Of a stretch of DNA of 64,000 bases, positions 46,611-57,841 are shown piece after piece (position 1 is the stretch's first letter; every line of letters begins with the position of its first letter). The notes beneath the pieces were generated by a model. It did not search any database. It was not told the origin of the DNA and was given only the letters and a program-made list of their open reading frames with translations. Source of the stretch: Hemileia vastatrix (lineage: Eukaryota > Basidiomycota > Pucciniomycetes > Pucciniales > Zaghouaniaceae); contig JASXTE010000014.1 in the NCBI GenBank assembly GCA_030280995.1, positions 6,090,156 through 6,154,155 on the forward strand, in the 5' to 3' direction. The position numbers and the translations under genes are program-made.

Positions 46611-49600
46611 GTGTGCAAAGCAAACTATCTTATCTCTCCCAGTGCACAGAACCTCCATGTCTTAAGGACTGGAGTTGCCTTAAACCGCTTGAGATTCATT
46701 CTTTTTAAGGAGGATATCCCCTTCAGTTGTCTTATAGACTCTGGAGCTTCAATTTCTTTTGTTAGTTTATCTTTTGCCGAGAAGCTTCAACTAACATTTA
46801 CAGATATCGATCGAACTCCCATCTATTTGGTCGAATCAGAGGAACCCAAATATTTGGTAAGTAAGAAAGTTTTATGGGTTTTCAACTTTCCGAACTTTCC
46901 CCCCTTTGAGTGGGAATTATCAGTCTTGGACGCCCCAAGGATGGACGATACCATTCTTGGCCATGACTTTTTAACGCATTGGAATCCCGAAATTGATTGG
47001 ACTAGGGGATTGATCACCCCACGCTCTAAGTATATTTCTGATTCTTCAATGCAGGTAAATAGGGAGTTAAACAACCCGCCTGACAACGACCTGCTAGAGG
47101 ACAAGTCTCTGCCAGATGACTTTCAAGAATCTGATCCTTCTTTAAATGAGCAATTGGCTAACCCTTCTAGCTCGATGACTTCACTTGAAGAGGATTTAAA
47201 TTGCCTTGAAGTAATCTAATTCTGCTCTCCCAATACAGGTATCCCCTCGACAGACTCTCTCGAAGATGAAGAGGACAACCAAATCAACGTTGAAGCCATT
47301 AAATCAACTCTACCGGAAATCTACCACAATTTCCTTGATGTTTTTTCAATCCGCAAGGCCGATAAGTTACCACCTCATCGACCCTACGATAATCAAATAG
47401 AGTTAATAGGCCCAGTACCTCCGGCAGGTCCTGTCTATTCTTTATTGAAGGACGAATCTCAAGTTCTTCGAGACTACATTGCAGAGAATGTAGCCAAAGT
47501 TTTCATCAGAGCCAGTAAATCTCCAACCGGCTCCCCTGTCCTCTTTGTAAAAAAGAAAGACGGTAGTCTTAGGTTGTGTGTTGACTATAGAAAGCTCAAC
47601 ACAGTCACTAAGAAGAATGCATATCCTGTTCCTCCTATGTCATTACTTCTTACCCTTTTCAATGGTGCTAATTTCTTTTCTAAAATTGATCTTAGAGGCG
47701 CTTACAATCTTATTCGCATTGCGGAAGGTCATGAACCACTGACTGCAATGCGCACTAGATTTGGTAGTTTTGAATATTCAGTTATGCCTTTTAGATTATG
47801 TAACGCACCTTCAACTTTTCAAACTTTTGTTAATGATATATTTCAAGATGTTGTTGAACAATTTGTAGTCGTCTATTTAGATGATATTTTAATATTCTCG
47901 AAAACACTGGATGAACATATTCATCATGTTTGACAGGTCCTAAATCGTCTTCAAGATCATGGTCTCTACGCCAAGCATAATAAATGCGAATTCCACCTCA
48001 AATCAATTGATTTTTTGGGTTTTACGTTGTCCACTGACGGTTTAGTCATGGATGATAAAAAAGTCCAGAAAATCCTGGAATGGCCTGAGCCCAAAAACAT
48101 TAAATCACTCCAAGGATTTTTGGGTTTTGCAAACTTCTATAGAAGATTTATTAAAGATTACTCTAAAACTATTTCCAATCTTACTTCTCTTCTTAGAAAA
48201 GATATTCCTTTTGTTTTTACTTCTACAGCACGAAAGGAATTCGAAGCACTAAAAACGGCGTTCACCACAGCCCCAATTCTTCGACATTTTGATCCTTCTG
48301 CCTCGACAATAGTTGAGACAGATGCGAGCGATTATGCTATTGCAGGGGTCATATCCCAATTAAATCCTGAAACAAATTTGTTTCATCCTGTTGCTTTTGA
48401 GTCACGCAAACTCATAGCCGCAGAATTAAATTATGAAATTCATGACAAAGAGCTTTTAGCTATTATCCATTGTCTTAAAAAATGGTGTTCTTTTCTTCTC
48501 AGCCTAGATAGTCCTTTTCAAATTTTAACAGATCATAATGCTTTGAAATACTTCACGTCTTCTAAAGTGTTAACCAGGCGTCAAGCCAGGTGGGCTGAAT
48601 TTTTGTCTGAATTTTCTTTCTCTATTTCCTATCGCCCAGGAAAAAACTGCATTGTCCCAGATATCTTGTCACGTTGGGACGACGTTTACCCACAGCAGGG
48701 GGACGCATTTTCTGACAAGAACCCAGCAAATGTGCAATCAATCTTCAACGAATCAATGTTAACGACTCATCAACTTAATTCGATGACAATTCAATCTTTT
48801 CGAAATCCACTATCCAACATCCTCGAAGCTCAGTTGAAGGACGATTATTGTTTAGGGTTAAAAGACAAAATACTCTCGAAGCAAGGGGCCAAAAGATTTA
48901 GTATTGAATCAGGTCTATTAGTCTTTGAAGGTAGAGTAGTCATACCCGACAACAATGAGATAAAATTATGGATTTTCAACAGTCGACATGATTCTCCACT
49001 AGCTGGTCATTTTGGGGTTGATAAAACCTACCAGTTAATAGCGAGGGATTTCTTCTTGCCAGGTATGACCAGGGAAATCAAGGCCTATATAAAAGCTTGT
49101 TACGAATGTAATAGGAATAAGGCTCCCCGTCACCGGAAGCATGGGTTGCTTCAACCACTTCCTATTCCCTCTAAACCTTGGGAATCTTTATCGATGGATT
49201 TCATTTCTCAACTTCCTATTTCTAATGATTTTGATGCTATATTAGTAATAGTAGATAGATTCTCAAAAATGTCTATTTTTATTAAAACCACTACTACTGC
49301 TACAGCAGAAGATTTGTCAAAATTGTTTCTAGAATATGTATTTTCTAAACACGGCTTACCAAATGATATTATTTCAGATAGAGGCTCATTGTTTGTATCC
49401 ACATTCTGGACCCAACTGTGTCGACAACTCAATATCATGAGGAATCTCTCCACGGCCTATCACCCTGAAACCGATGGTCAAACAGAAAGAGTTAACCAAA
49501 TCCTCAAACAATATCTTCGAATGTATGTCAGTTACCAACAAGACGATTGGAACACATGGTTACCATTGGCCGAATTTGCTTATAATAACTCAACTCATTC

Positions 49601-50243
49601 TTCAACACGACAATCTCCCTTCGAAACCATTTATGGACGACATCCTCGATTCAACTCAATCCATGTAGGAACTAATCATCCTGCCGAACATTATCTTCGA
49701 ACTATATCAGGACTCCAAGAAGAACTTAAAACAAATTTGGAATAAGCGATTCGAAGATACAAGGAACAGGCCGACAAACATCGACAATCTGCTCCTTCCT
49801 TTAAACCAGGTGACAAAGTATGGCTCGACGCATGAAACATTCGAACAACAAGACCATCAAAGAAACTGGCTGAAAAGCGCTTGGGACCATTCGAAATCGA
49901 CTCTGAAGTCTCTAAAACTGCATTTCGACTCAAGTTACCTCCTAAATGGCAGGCGATTCACCCTGTTTTCCATGTATCTCTCCTGGAACTGGCTTGAGAA
50001 ATATACCCGGGCAAGAACCAACCCCCTCCGGAACCGGTCGAAGTAGAAGATCATCTAGAGTGGGAAGTAAGTCGTATCCTTGATTCAAGAATACGCAAGG
50101 GGAAACTTCAATACCTCGTGGAATGGGAAGGCTTCCTCAATGACTCAGACAAAACATCCTGGGAACCAGCCATCAATGTTTCTAATGCTCCTGAACTCCT
50201 AAAATCTTTTCATTTGAAATATCCTTTAAAACCAAAACCTTGA
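46611..50243 (+). pseudogene. Gypsy E pol: protease, RT, RNase H, integrase, chromodomain (few stops)
   Basis: The protease has CLIDSGASISFVS (D-S-G active site) near 46730. Reverse transcriptase has KKKDGSLRLCVDYRKLN, FFSKIDLRGAYNLIRI and VVYLDDILIFS. RNase H has VETDASDYAIAGVISQ and LNYEIHDKELLAI. The integrase zinc finger is H-x-H…CYEC-N-CN near 48985-49115, and the core has SMDFISQLP, IISDRGSLF and ETDGQTERVNQ. A chromodomain (EWEVSRILDSRIRKGKLQYL, then VEWEGF) lies at about 50055-50220. Stops at about 47217, 47931, 49743, 49833 and 49995 are TAA or TGA, each explicable by CAA or CGA with C-to-T. Without them it would be a full-length chromovirus pol. The start codon is not determined. 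Confidence 0.92.
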
Positions 50244-50672
50244 AATTTCTTTATTTAAAATTTTCTTTTCTTTTTCTTTCTTTCTTTAAAATCTAAAACA
50301 CCTCTTAAATTTCTTAGCCTTGTTTTCTTTTTTCTCTCTTCTTTTTTCTTTCTTCTCCTTCTATAAAATTTCCTCCAAAAACCAACTAAAATTAAAATCA
50401 AAATTAAAATAAAATAAAATAAAATAAAATAAAATAAAATAAAATAAAATAAAATAAAATAAAATAAAATAAAATAAAATAAAATAAAATAAATAATAAA
50501 ATAAAATAAAATAAAATAAAATAAATAGAATGAACATAAATAATAAAATAAAATAAAAAACTCTTAAATCTCTCTAAATATTTTCTTTCTTTTCTTTTTC
50601 AATTCTTTAAATACATTCTTTTCTTAAATTTAAAATTCTCTTCAAAAATTTCTCTTCCAAAAATTTATTCTC

Positions 50673-50709
<37 letters not shown>

Positions 50710-51439
50710 TTCGAATCATCAAATCTTGTACGACACAACCATGTCCTCGAACTTAACTTCAACCTCTAAATCACCCTATAATAATTCTTCAAAACAAATA
50801 ATTCTTCTTTTCAAATTCTCTTAAATTCTAAATTCTGTTTTTTTTTCTTTTCTTTCTTCTTCCTCTCTTTTCAATTAAAATTTCTTAAAAAAAAAAAAAA
50901 AAAAAAAAAGAATTTTTTTTAAATCCTCAATTTAACAAACTCATCTCAATCACAAAACCGTTTCTTTTTTTTCTCTCTCTTTTCTTACATAAAATATTTT
51001 CCTTTTAAAACACTAAAACTTCCTTCAATTAAACAACCTTTTTCTTTCTTTAAAATTCTTCTTTCAAAATTCTAAAATTTTTATTTAAAAACTTCTTTTT
51101 TTTCTATTCTCTCTCTCTCAAATCTTATAAAATTCATAACATTCACCTACAATAAAAAAAAATAATAATAATAAAATAAAATAAAAATAAAATAAAACTA
51201 AAATACAATTTTTTTTTTTTACTTCTTTACATCTCCTTTTCATTTCAAATCTTTTCTTTTAACTTCTCTCGAACCAATCTTTTCATTTTCTCCAAAACTA
51301 CCGTTATTTCCTTCCTGCATTTCTCAAATACCTCCTCCTCTCCTACCGGAACCACCACTCCCATCTTCAAGAGCTCCTCTGCCACGTCGAAGGAAGCAGC
51401 ATTGATAATTGTGTCGACCTCCCCACATAGTTTTTCCGC
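50244..51439. other. 3' non-coding region of Gypsy E, simple-sequence rich
   Basis: A C/T-rich strand asymmetry runs through the whole region. It includes an (AAAAT)n tract at about 50400-50525, A-runs at 50678-50706 and 50887-50909, and an ATAATAATAAAATAAAAT patch near 51160. No gene is seen. Confidence 0.8.
50400..50525 (+). repeat. (AAAAT)n microsatellite
   Basis: About 20 uninterrupted or nearly uninterrupted AAAAT units lie in the 3' region of Gypsy E. Length is likely variable between strains. Confidence 0.95.
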
Positions 51440-51496
51440 TGTGGTAGCCTAAAGTTTAGTACGGCACCTAAATATGTAAATGGAGTTATTACGGCA
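51440..51496 (+). repeat. 3' LTR of Gypsy E, first ~57 bp only
   Basis: TGTGGTAGCCTAAAGTTTAG and following bases match 44530-44580 up to GGAGTTATT. The sequence then departs where Gypsy F begins. Confidence 0.8.
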
Positions 51497-52573
51497 TGCA
51501 AGATTGGCATTATTATTTTTTATATATAAAAGGGTTTTATTTAATTTATTTGAGTTTTAAATATGAAGAAATTGGTCACGAGCGAATGCCTACACAAATA
51601 CAATTTATTTTACGGAGAAAACTTATTTTTACGGTCTGAAAAATTTATAAGTATTAAGTCGAGTCACTCAAGAACCTTGGGAAATTTTCCCAGAATTTTT
51701 ACTATTTTTCTTATATTTTTAAATGAATTTTAAATTTTATAGAAATATTTACGTTTTCAAAAATTACTTAACTTTGATGAATTTTCACGGGGTAATTAGA
51801 GCTGCGCAGACTACGAAAATTAGTTTGGTATGTAAAGGGGAAGTAGCTCTATTATGTGTAATTTTTCTAGATTTTTTATTATGGTTTTAAGGTTCTAAAT
51901 TGAGTCCGGAAGTCCGGACGGACTCCGTACGGACTCCGCTTTGACTCCGTACGGACTCCGTACGGACTCCGTTCCGGCTCCGGATTGACTCTGGAAGAGC
52001 TCTGGAGGGGAAAACTTAGGCACGTGACTAGGAATACTTAAGCGCTTCTCAAACTCGAAATTGAGAGGGGGGACAGATCATACAGCTTAATCATTAACCA
52101 CCACAGTCTCATTTTTTATTACTCAACAAATTAAAATAACTTGTAATACCCTTATAACATTTATTTTTTTTACATAACATTTTAGAAATACAATTCAACA
52201 ATTTAAAGCACACTTCATATAGGGTATCTTTAGAAAGGTCTTCACCACTGGGACTTGATTATTGCTGTCTCATAAAAACTCAAATATTATAAAAACATAA
52301 AAGTCAATCTTTTCAGATATTTCACTGGTACACCTTAATTGTTGTTATCAGTATTTCTTTTATCAACAGCCACTTTTATTTAAATCTCAATAAGCGTTAA
52401 TTATTTTAGAGTTTCATTGTTTTCATCAATCAGATTCAAGTAGATTGGTTAGCTTAGTGATTTAGAATTCCCATTTTGTTATTTTTATTGGAAGGACGGG
52501 GTTTTCGGCTAAATCCATATATCTCCTCCGGATTCTGCTTACAGCAAGGCGACTGTAAGAGTTTACCTTACCA
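51497..52573 (+). repeat. 5' LTR of Gypsy F
   Basis: TGCAAGATTGGCATT at the start, CTTACCA at the end, then four bases and the primer-binding site, as in Gypsy B. It contains a GC-rich minisatellite (51911-51990). The start is inferred from the TG and from the break in the Gypsy E LTR. Confidence 0.7.
51911..51990 (+). repeat. GC-rich minisatellite ACTCCGTACGG
   Basis: Five to six imperfect copies of an 11-bp unit (GGACTCCGTAC, with variants GACTCCGCTTT and GGCTCCGGATT). It is strikingly CpG-rich against an AT-rich, CpG-poor background. It lies in the Gypsy F LTR. Confidence 0.88.
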
Positions 52574-52577
52574 TAGT

Positions 52578-52594
52578 TGGCGCCCAACGTGGGG
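52578..52594 (+). other. primer-binding site of Gypsy F
   Basis: TGGCGCCCAACGTGGGG lies just after the LTR end. It resembles widespread LTR-retrotransposon sites that complement a tRNA 3' end. The tRNA is not identified. Confidence 0.85.
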
Positions 52595-52748
52595 TACGAA
52601 ATCTCTAGCTTTTTCTAGGACTTACTTGGATCTAGGACTTTCTTAGCCTGCAAGAGGCTTATTCTCTGGAACTCTAATTGGATTTTGTTATTGGCCTGCA
52701 AGAGGCTTGTTATTTTAACGGTTGTTAACGCTTTTCTTATGTTTTGGG

Positions 52749-53930
52749 ATGTCTTCTACTAGTGGAACTGCTGTGTTGGCTGCTGGTGTACCTGTTAGGG
52801 CATCAGTAAGGATTGTATCTTGGGTTGGGCCCAAGTTTTCTGGAGATGATTTAGAAGGATTTTTACATAGGTATGAAACTGCAGCTGCAATTGATGGTGC
52901 TTTACCTTTGGATATGGTGAAGCAGATTAGGTTCTTTATTTTGGACAGAGAGGTGGAAAAGGAGGTTATTTCTATGGATGGTTATAAAGATCAAGATTGG
53001 AGAAAGCTCAAGATGGAAATGGGAAAAAGGTGGCCAAAAGTTTATTCATTGGAGGATCTAAAGGATATAGCTAGGAAATGGGAATCAAAAGGTGGTGTAA
53101 CATCTCTGCATCAGTATCATCAGTTTATGGTTGAATTTCAGGTGGTTCTGGATTATTTGTTGGAGTATGAAATTTTATTTCATGATAATGCATCAAAGTA
53201 TATTTTTTGGGATGCTATGGGGGAAAAGGTTAAGAAAGATGTTTTGATGGTGCTTATTAATGCGAATTTAATGAAGGATCTTCCCGATGGAGAAACTAGG
53301 ATTCCTGGTATGGAGGTGCTAAAGAAGGTTATTTTGGAACATCTGGATACTCATAACTCTGTTGATTTGGACTCTGGAGAAGACACTGAGGTCGCTCAAG
53401 AGATAGAAGAGGATGGTTTAAAAGAACTAGTTTCTGATAAAATTTTGGATTCAGCCATTCCTGAAGATTTTGTCCAGCCTGAAGATATTATTTTTGTTGA
53501 CTCTTCTGTTTGGAAAGAAGAGATTTTTGAAGATGAAGATATTGTTGTCATTAATGACAAAATTTTGGATGATGGGGATAATTTTGTGTAGAATGATTTG
53601 GAATCGGATTTAGAGGATTTTTCGCCTCAGTTTTTGTCTCCAGAAGCAGAGACTGTCTGCAATGAAGATATGGATATGGTGGATTTGTTACAATCTCAGG
53701 GAGAGATTGTTAAGGAGGATATGGTTTTCCCTGCGCTAATAAAGAGTGTAGTGGCATTTGATAATAGAGTGCATAAATTGGATGCACTCATATTTTGGAA
53801 AAGGGTTGTTTATTTTTTATGTCCAATGGCAGGACAAATTATGGGGGTTTATTTTTGGGTTTTATGGAATTGGTGGATAAGCCCTTGGGGAAAAATTATG
53901 GATTATCTCCAGGGGATATCAAGAATATAA
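52749..53930 (+). pseudogene. Gypsy F gag (one in-frame TAG)
   Basis: ATG at 52749 (MSSTSGTAVLAAGVPVRAS). The core has WVGPKFSGDDLEGFLHRYET, LDMVKQIRFFILDREVEKEV and WRKLKMEMGKRWPKVYSLED, then ARKWESKGGVTSLHQYHQFM. A long acidic C-terminal half follows. A single TAG at 53589 (CAG by a C-to-T change) separates the last 113 codons. The protein corresponds to the decayed gag of Gypsy B. No CCHC knuckle is seen. Confidence 0.82.
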
Positions 53931-54022
53931 TTCCTCCGAAATGAGGATAAACTACCTAAACTTGGCTGAAATTTTCTTTTATTGTTATACCTTCAATTTA
54001 TTCAGGATTCAAATTATTATGA

Positions 54023-54517
54023 ATGCCCTCATTTTTTGGGGTAGCTGGGGCTGATCACTCTAATGTTGTAATCTCTCCTCAGGATGAGATCCAGGATTGC
54101 AATAGGTCAGCTCACTTGGAGATAAATCAAGTGGATTTTCAATTATTTTCTGTTAATATTACTTTGGAGTGCAAATACGTTTTGGACTTTTCTATATGTT
54201 TATTGGATTTACCCTGTTTTTCTATAAAATTTAAAAATGGTAAAAAAGGCAAAATGGGCCAAATCAGGTTGGATAAAAATTGGAAGGGTATGTTTCCGGA
54301 CCTCCAGCATGAGGTTAAACTGCAAGTATCTCCTTCTATTATGGACCTCCAGCAAGAGGGTAAACTGCAAAAATCACATCAAAATCCGATTGAAAATCTC
54401 GGTATAATTAAAACACAAAAAAATAATTTTTGTGAAAATTCAATTCCGGTTCTCCAGCAAGAGGTTAAACTGCCAAATTTCTTTACGGGTGATTTACTGT
54501 TGGATAAGGGAAGCAAA
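54023..54517 (+). pseudogene. Gypsy F second frame with three LQ-EVKL repeats, truncated
   Basis: ATG at 54023 opens MPSFFGVAGADHSNVVISPQ. Its first 110 bp match Gypsy A near 345-470. DLQHEVKLQ, DLQQEGKLQ and LQQEVKLP lie at about 54300, 54345 and 54455. The frame is cut by the CACTA-like terminus at 54518. By analogy with Gypsy A it would lead into the reverse transcriptase. Confidence 0.65.
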
Positions 54518-54559
54518 CACCACAGAAAATTTGGGGGGGTATTGCTAGCAATACCCCTC
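54518..54559 (+). repeat. terminal inverted repeat (left) with a 22-bp palindrome
   Basis: CACCACAGAAAATTTGGGGG, then GTATTGCTAGCAATAC flanked by GGG and CCC. It is about 70-75% identical to the left end of the 10.5-kb element. GTTGGAA/GTTGGGA repeats follow directly (54570-54615), as expected for CACTA subterminal sites. Confidence 0.88.
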
Positions 54560-55412
54560 ATTTAAAAATGTTGGGAAGTGGTTGGAAAGCTGTTGGAAGG
54601 CTGTTGGGAGTTCATTGTGAAACCAGATTTAAATTAATTGGACAAAGATTTGGTAATCAGTTAGACCTAGGTTCAACCAAACTCAATCACAGGTTTCTTG
54701 GAGCTTGGTGATTACTTTGATTTTGAGCTGAGCACAGATTGAGCAAAGCTTGAACATATCATTTAACATATCATAATATTCACTTTCCCATCTTGTGGAA
54801 AGCAAAATTTGATATTCGTTCTAAGAATATCTACATATATTTTCTTGCCAAGTTGGTAACAGAAGGTTAAACTGTAGTATCTCAATTATTACACTAGACT
54901 ACATAGATATTTGATAAAACATACAATTCAAATCAATTTTAATATTATTGAGATCACCATAAGTGTCTTTCCAAAGACTTACAAAAAGTATGTTAGTATC
55001 AAGATATCGTTCTAGGTAGTAGTTTCAATTTGGATTTTGAACTGACATCTAAAGCATTTTACTATTAGACAGAAACATAAATAAGTGTAATAAGAGTGAA
55101 ATTATTCTATTTTGTGATTATAATGTAACAATAATGCACATTTTTATTGAGAAAATTTTTCTTCCTCCACAAACCAAAATTTACTCTATAGGCTCAAGAT
55201 TTATTTTTAAGACATATTATTCATTTCAGTTATCATTGATTTACTTCCAATATTTATTAAAAAGATAATAATAATACATGTGAAAGAATTATGAGCTTAG
55301 CATAGCATATGCTAAAAAGTTATTTTGTCGTTTTATTCAAAACTGATTCTTCATTTTTTGCTTCAATTCATCTTTTAACAACCACTATCTTCAGATACTA
55401 TTCTTACTTAAT
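54560..55412. other. subterminal region of the Plavaka-type element
   Basis: Short direct repeats of GTTGG(A/G)A(A/G) occur near the end, then AT-rich sequence up to the helicase start. No frame is supported. It should contain the promoter of the gene at 55413. Confidence 0.55.
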
Positions 55413-57841
55413 ATGTCAAGTCTCAGATGTGTTGGACAGTTCTCAATAACAATCGATCAAATTTATATGAATGTAATTTCAAGATTTCAAAACTCACCGA
55501 CCCCCACGATTTTACAGCGAGGCCATTCGAATGTTCATATTTTTGGACTATTTGAAGAAAGAAAACCAACCCTTGTTGGTAATCTTTCTCAAGTGCAGAG
55601 TCAGCACATTGGACCACTATTGGGTGACATTGGCTCTGGATCTCACCATTTAAACCAAAGAAGTGCCTTGAATCCTATGAAGCCTTTCTATTTTCATGCT
55701 TACTTGGTTCCAGTTTTTGGTAATCAGTATCAACTTTGGGGATGCCTCTTTTCTTCAAGTACACTAATCAGTCTTGCTAAAGAAGCATTTTCTTCTGCAC
55801 AAATCGATTTATGTCCAATCCTGAACTACGACTCCACTATCTTTTTTAATATCCCGCATGTAATTTTTGAAGGCTCTTTCAAAATATCTCAGAGTACTCA
55901 AGATTGGAAAGCTGATCAACTTATCCGAGGAATCAAAACAGTTCTCAAAACACATCAACTTCAAGCAATAAATTTTATGATTGACAATGAACAAATGTTA
56001 AAGGAAAAGTTGGATATCATGTGGAGGCACCAGGACAACCATTGGCTTAGAACTGGATTCGATGACTATAAAGATCAGTTTCCTAACAATCAATTGCCGC
56101 CTGAAGGAAACGGGTCAATACTTGCTGATGATATGGGTTTGGGAAAGACACTTTCAACTCTTTCTCTTATAAGTGCAACTCAAGGTGAAGCAAGACAATT
56201 CCAGGTATCAGAAAATCAAGAAGGTATTAATCGGAGTTCAGCCACACTGATTATATGCCCCCTGGCAACACTATCGAATTGGATCAATGAAATAAGTGTG
56301 CACTTTGAAGATAATGCACTTCCTTTCAAGGTTCTTTATGGGAAGGATTGTCAAAATACTAATGTCAATGAGCTACAGGACACTGCTATTGTTTTAACGA
56401 CCTACTAAATAGCTAGCCCAACGATGTCAAAAAATCAAAGCCAAAAAAAGATACCGGTGACTCAAATGCTCTTTTGGTATAGAGTTGTTTTAGATGAAGC
56501 TCAGTTAGTGCCCATTTCTATATCTAAAACTTAAAACTTAATTTTTATTATCAATTTTTATAAATATTCTTTTAGTTACATTAAAAATCCTTACTCGCAG
56601 AGGGCTCAAACAATATTTGACTTGGAATCCCAACACCGACTATGCTTGACTGGAACTCCACTTCAGAACAGGCCCACTGACCTTCAAAGTCTCATATTTT
56701 TTCTTAGAATCGAAAAGTGGCAAGAAGACTGGTTATGGAAGAATTTCCTTTTTCCAGGTTTGCAAAAAGGAAAGGCTAATTCTATTAAATCAATCAATCA
56801 CTTAATGAAAGTCATAAGCCTACGTAGAACAAAGGATGCAATTTTGTCTCTTCCAAAAAAGATTCAAAGGGGGATATCGGTTCAATTAGCAGATCCATGG
56901 AGGTCTAAACTTGATGTGCTTCAAGAAGGATTCACTGAGCGATATGGGCCCTCCAGAAGCACTGACTTCCCTTGGGACTCATCTGAGTTTCTAAGAGAGC
57001 TGATGATTTTAAGAAAATTCTGCAACCATCCAATCTACAAAAATCTGGATGAAACTCCAACTTTTGATTTCACCTGGCAGCATTCCGCAAAGATTTGTCA
57101 TCTTATAGGCCACTTAAAAAACTTTTTGTCTGGTGAAAGGGATATAAATTTTCCAAAAGCTGTTATATTCTCCAACTTTGCAGACTTTTTGCAGATGTAA
57201 GTGATTCTATAATGAATTGTTTTACAAAATTGTGTTGGCTTATTAAAAACAATTTTCTAATATTTCAAAATAGAATAAAAATGGCTTTAGATGACCACAA
57301 TATTAGGTATACCCAGCTTACGGGTGAACTCAGCCGGACAAAGCGAGACAAAAATATGCATGAATTCCATTTTAATAAAAATTGCCAAGTTTTGGTTGGA
57401 ACGATTCAGGCTGCAGGAGTGGGTATAGATCTCAGGTGTGCTCAAAATGTATATATAATGGTGAGCTCAATGTCTTTTATTTCATATTAAGAACAAAAAT
57501 ATTAAATTTTTTATATGTTCAATGTTGAAATAGGAGCCAAATTGGAATCCAGCAGTTGAGCAACAGGCTGTTGATCGGCTGTATAGAATGGGGCAGCAAA
57601 ATGAAGTAAATGTTTTGAATTATTTTGTACAAGGAAGTATAGAATTCAGCATGTATAAGATTCAAAGGAAAAAAATGGAGCTAACAATGTAAGCCAAATT
57701 TCATTTCTATAAATTTTAATGATAATAGTAATCATTAAAATTATGTTTTTGTTTTCAAGGCTAAGTGTCCCAAACAGTGGAAATGAGGAGTATGAGTGTG
57801 CAAACCTATTATTAAGGGAGTTTGTCAATCACTCACATTAG
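55413..57841 (+). pseudogene. SNF2/Rad5-like DNA-dependent ATPase in a transposon (one in-frame stop)
   Basis: Proposed exons are 55413-56503, 56576-57196, 57274-57460, 57534-57688 and 57760-57841. All introns are GT-AG, 71-78 bp, and the total is 711 codons plus stop. Motif I ILADDMGLGKTLS is at about residue 233, and LIICPLATLSNWINE follows. Splicing of 56504-56575 creates DEAH followed by YIKNPYSQRA. LCLTGTPLQNRPTDLQSL, ISLRRTKDAILSLPKK, FSNFADFLQ and the C-terminal motif EQQAVDRLYRMGQ complete both RecA lobes. The family translocates on DNA and remodels nucleosomes or repair complexes. The spacing between lobes is short and no RING is present, unlike Rad5/HLTF. Codon 332 is TAA (56406), probably from CAA. 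The gene may be inactive unless this is a sequencing error or strain variant. Confidence 0.85.

Larger units (their letters stand above)
44530..51496 (+). mobile_element. Gypsy E, chromodomain Ty3/Gypsy retrotransposon, nearly intact
   Basis: A 5' LTR from 44530 (TGTGGTAGCCTAAAGTTTAG) is followed by gag (45424-46596), pol (to 50243, with C-terminal chromodomain), a 1.2-kb 3' region and the start of a 3' LTR at 51440. The first 51 bases of the two LTRs agree at about 48 positions. The 3' LTR is then cut by Gypsy F. Only about seven single-base stops disrupt it, so it is among the youngest retrotransposons here. The exact 5' LTR end (about 45350) and the primer-binding site were not resolved, and the sequence before 51440 is not a typical polypurine tract. 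Confidence 0.85.
51497..54517 (+). mobile_element. Gypsy F (5' LTR, gag, start of next frame), cut by a CACTA-like element
   Basis: The 5' LTR runs 51497-52573, the primer-binding site is at 52578-52594, gag at 52749-53930 and a second frame at 54023-54517. Gag and the LQHEVKL-type repeats are related to Gypsy A and B. The element is interrupted at 54518 within the part corresponding to Gypsy A near 1030; the rest lies beyond the window. Confidence 0.8.

Noticed and set aside
51440..51496. Complete 3' LTR of Gypsy E
   Set aside because: Similarity to the 5' LTR stops after about 51 bases, where another element's LTR and primer-binding site begin.
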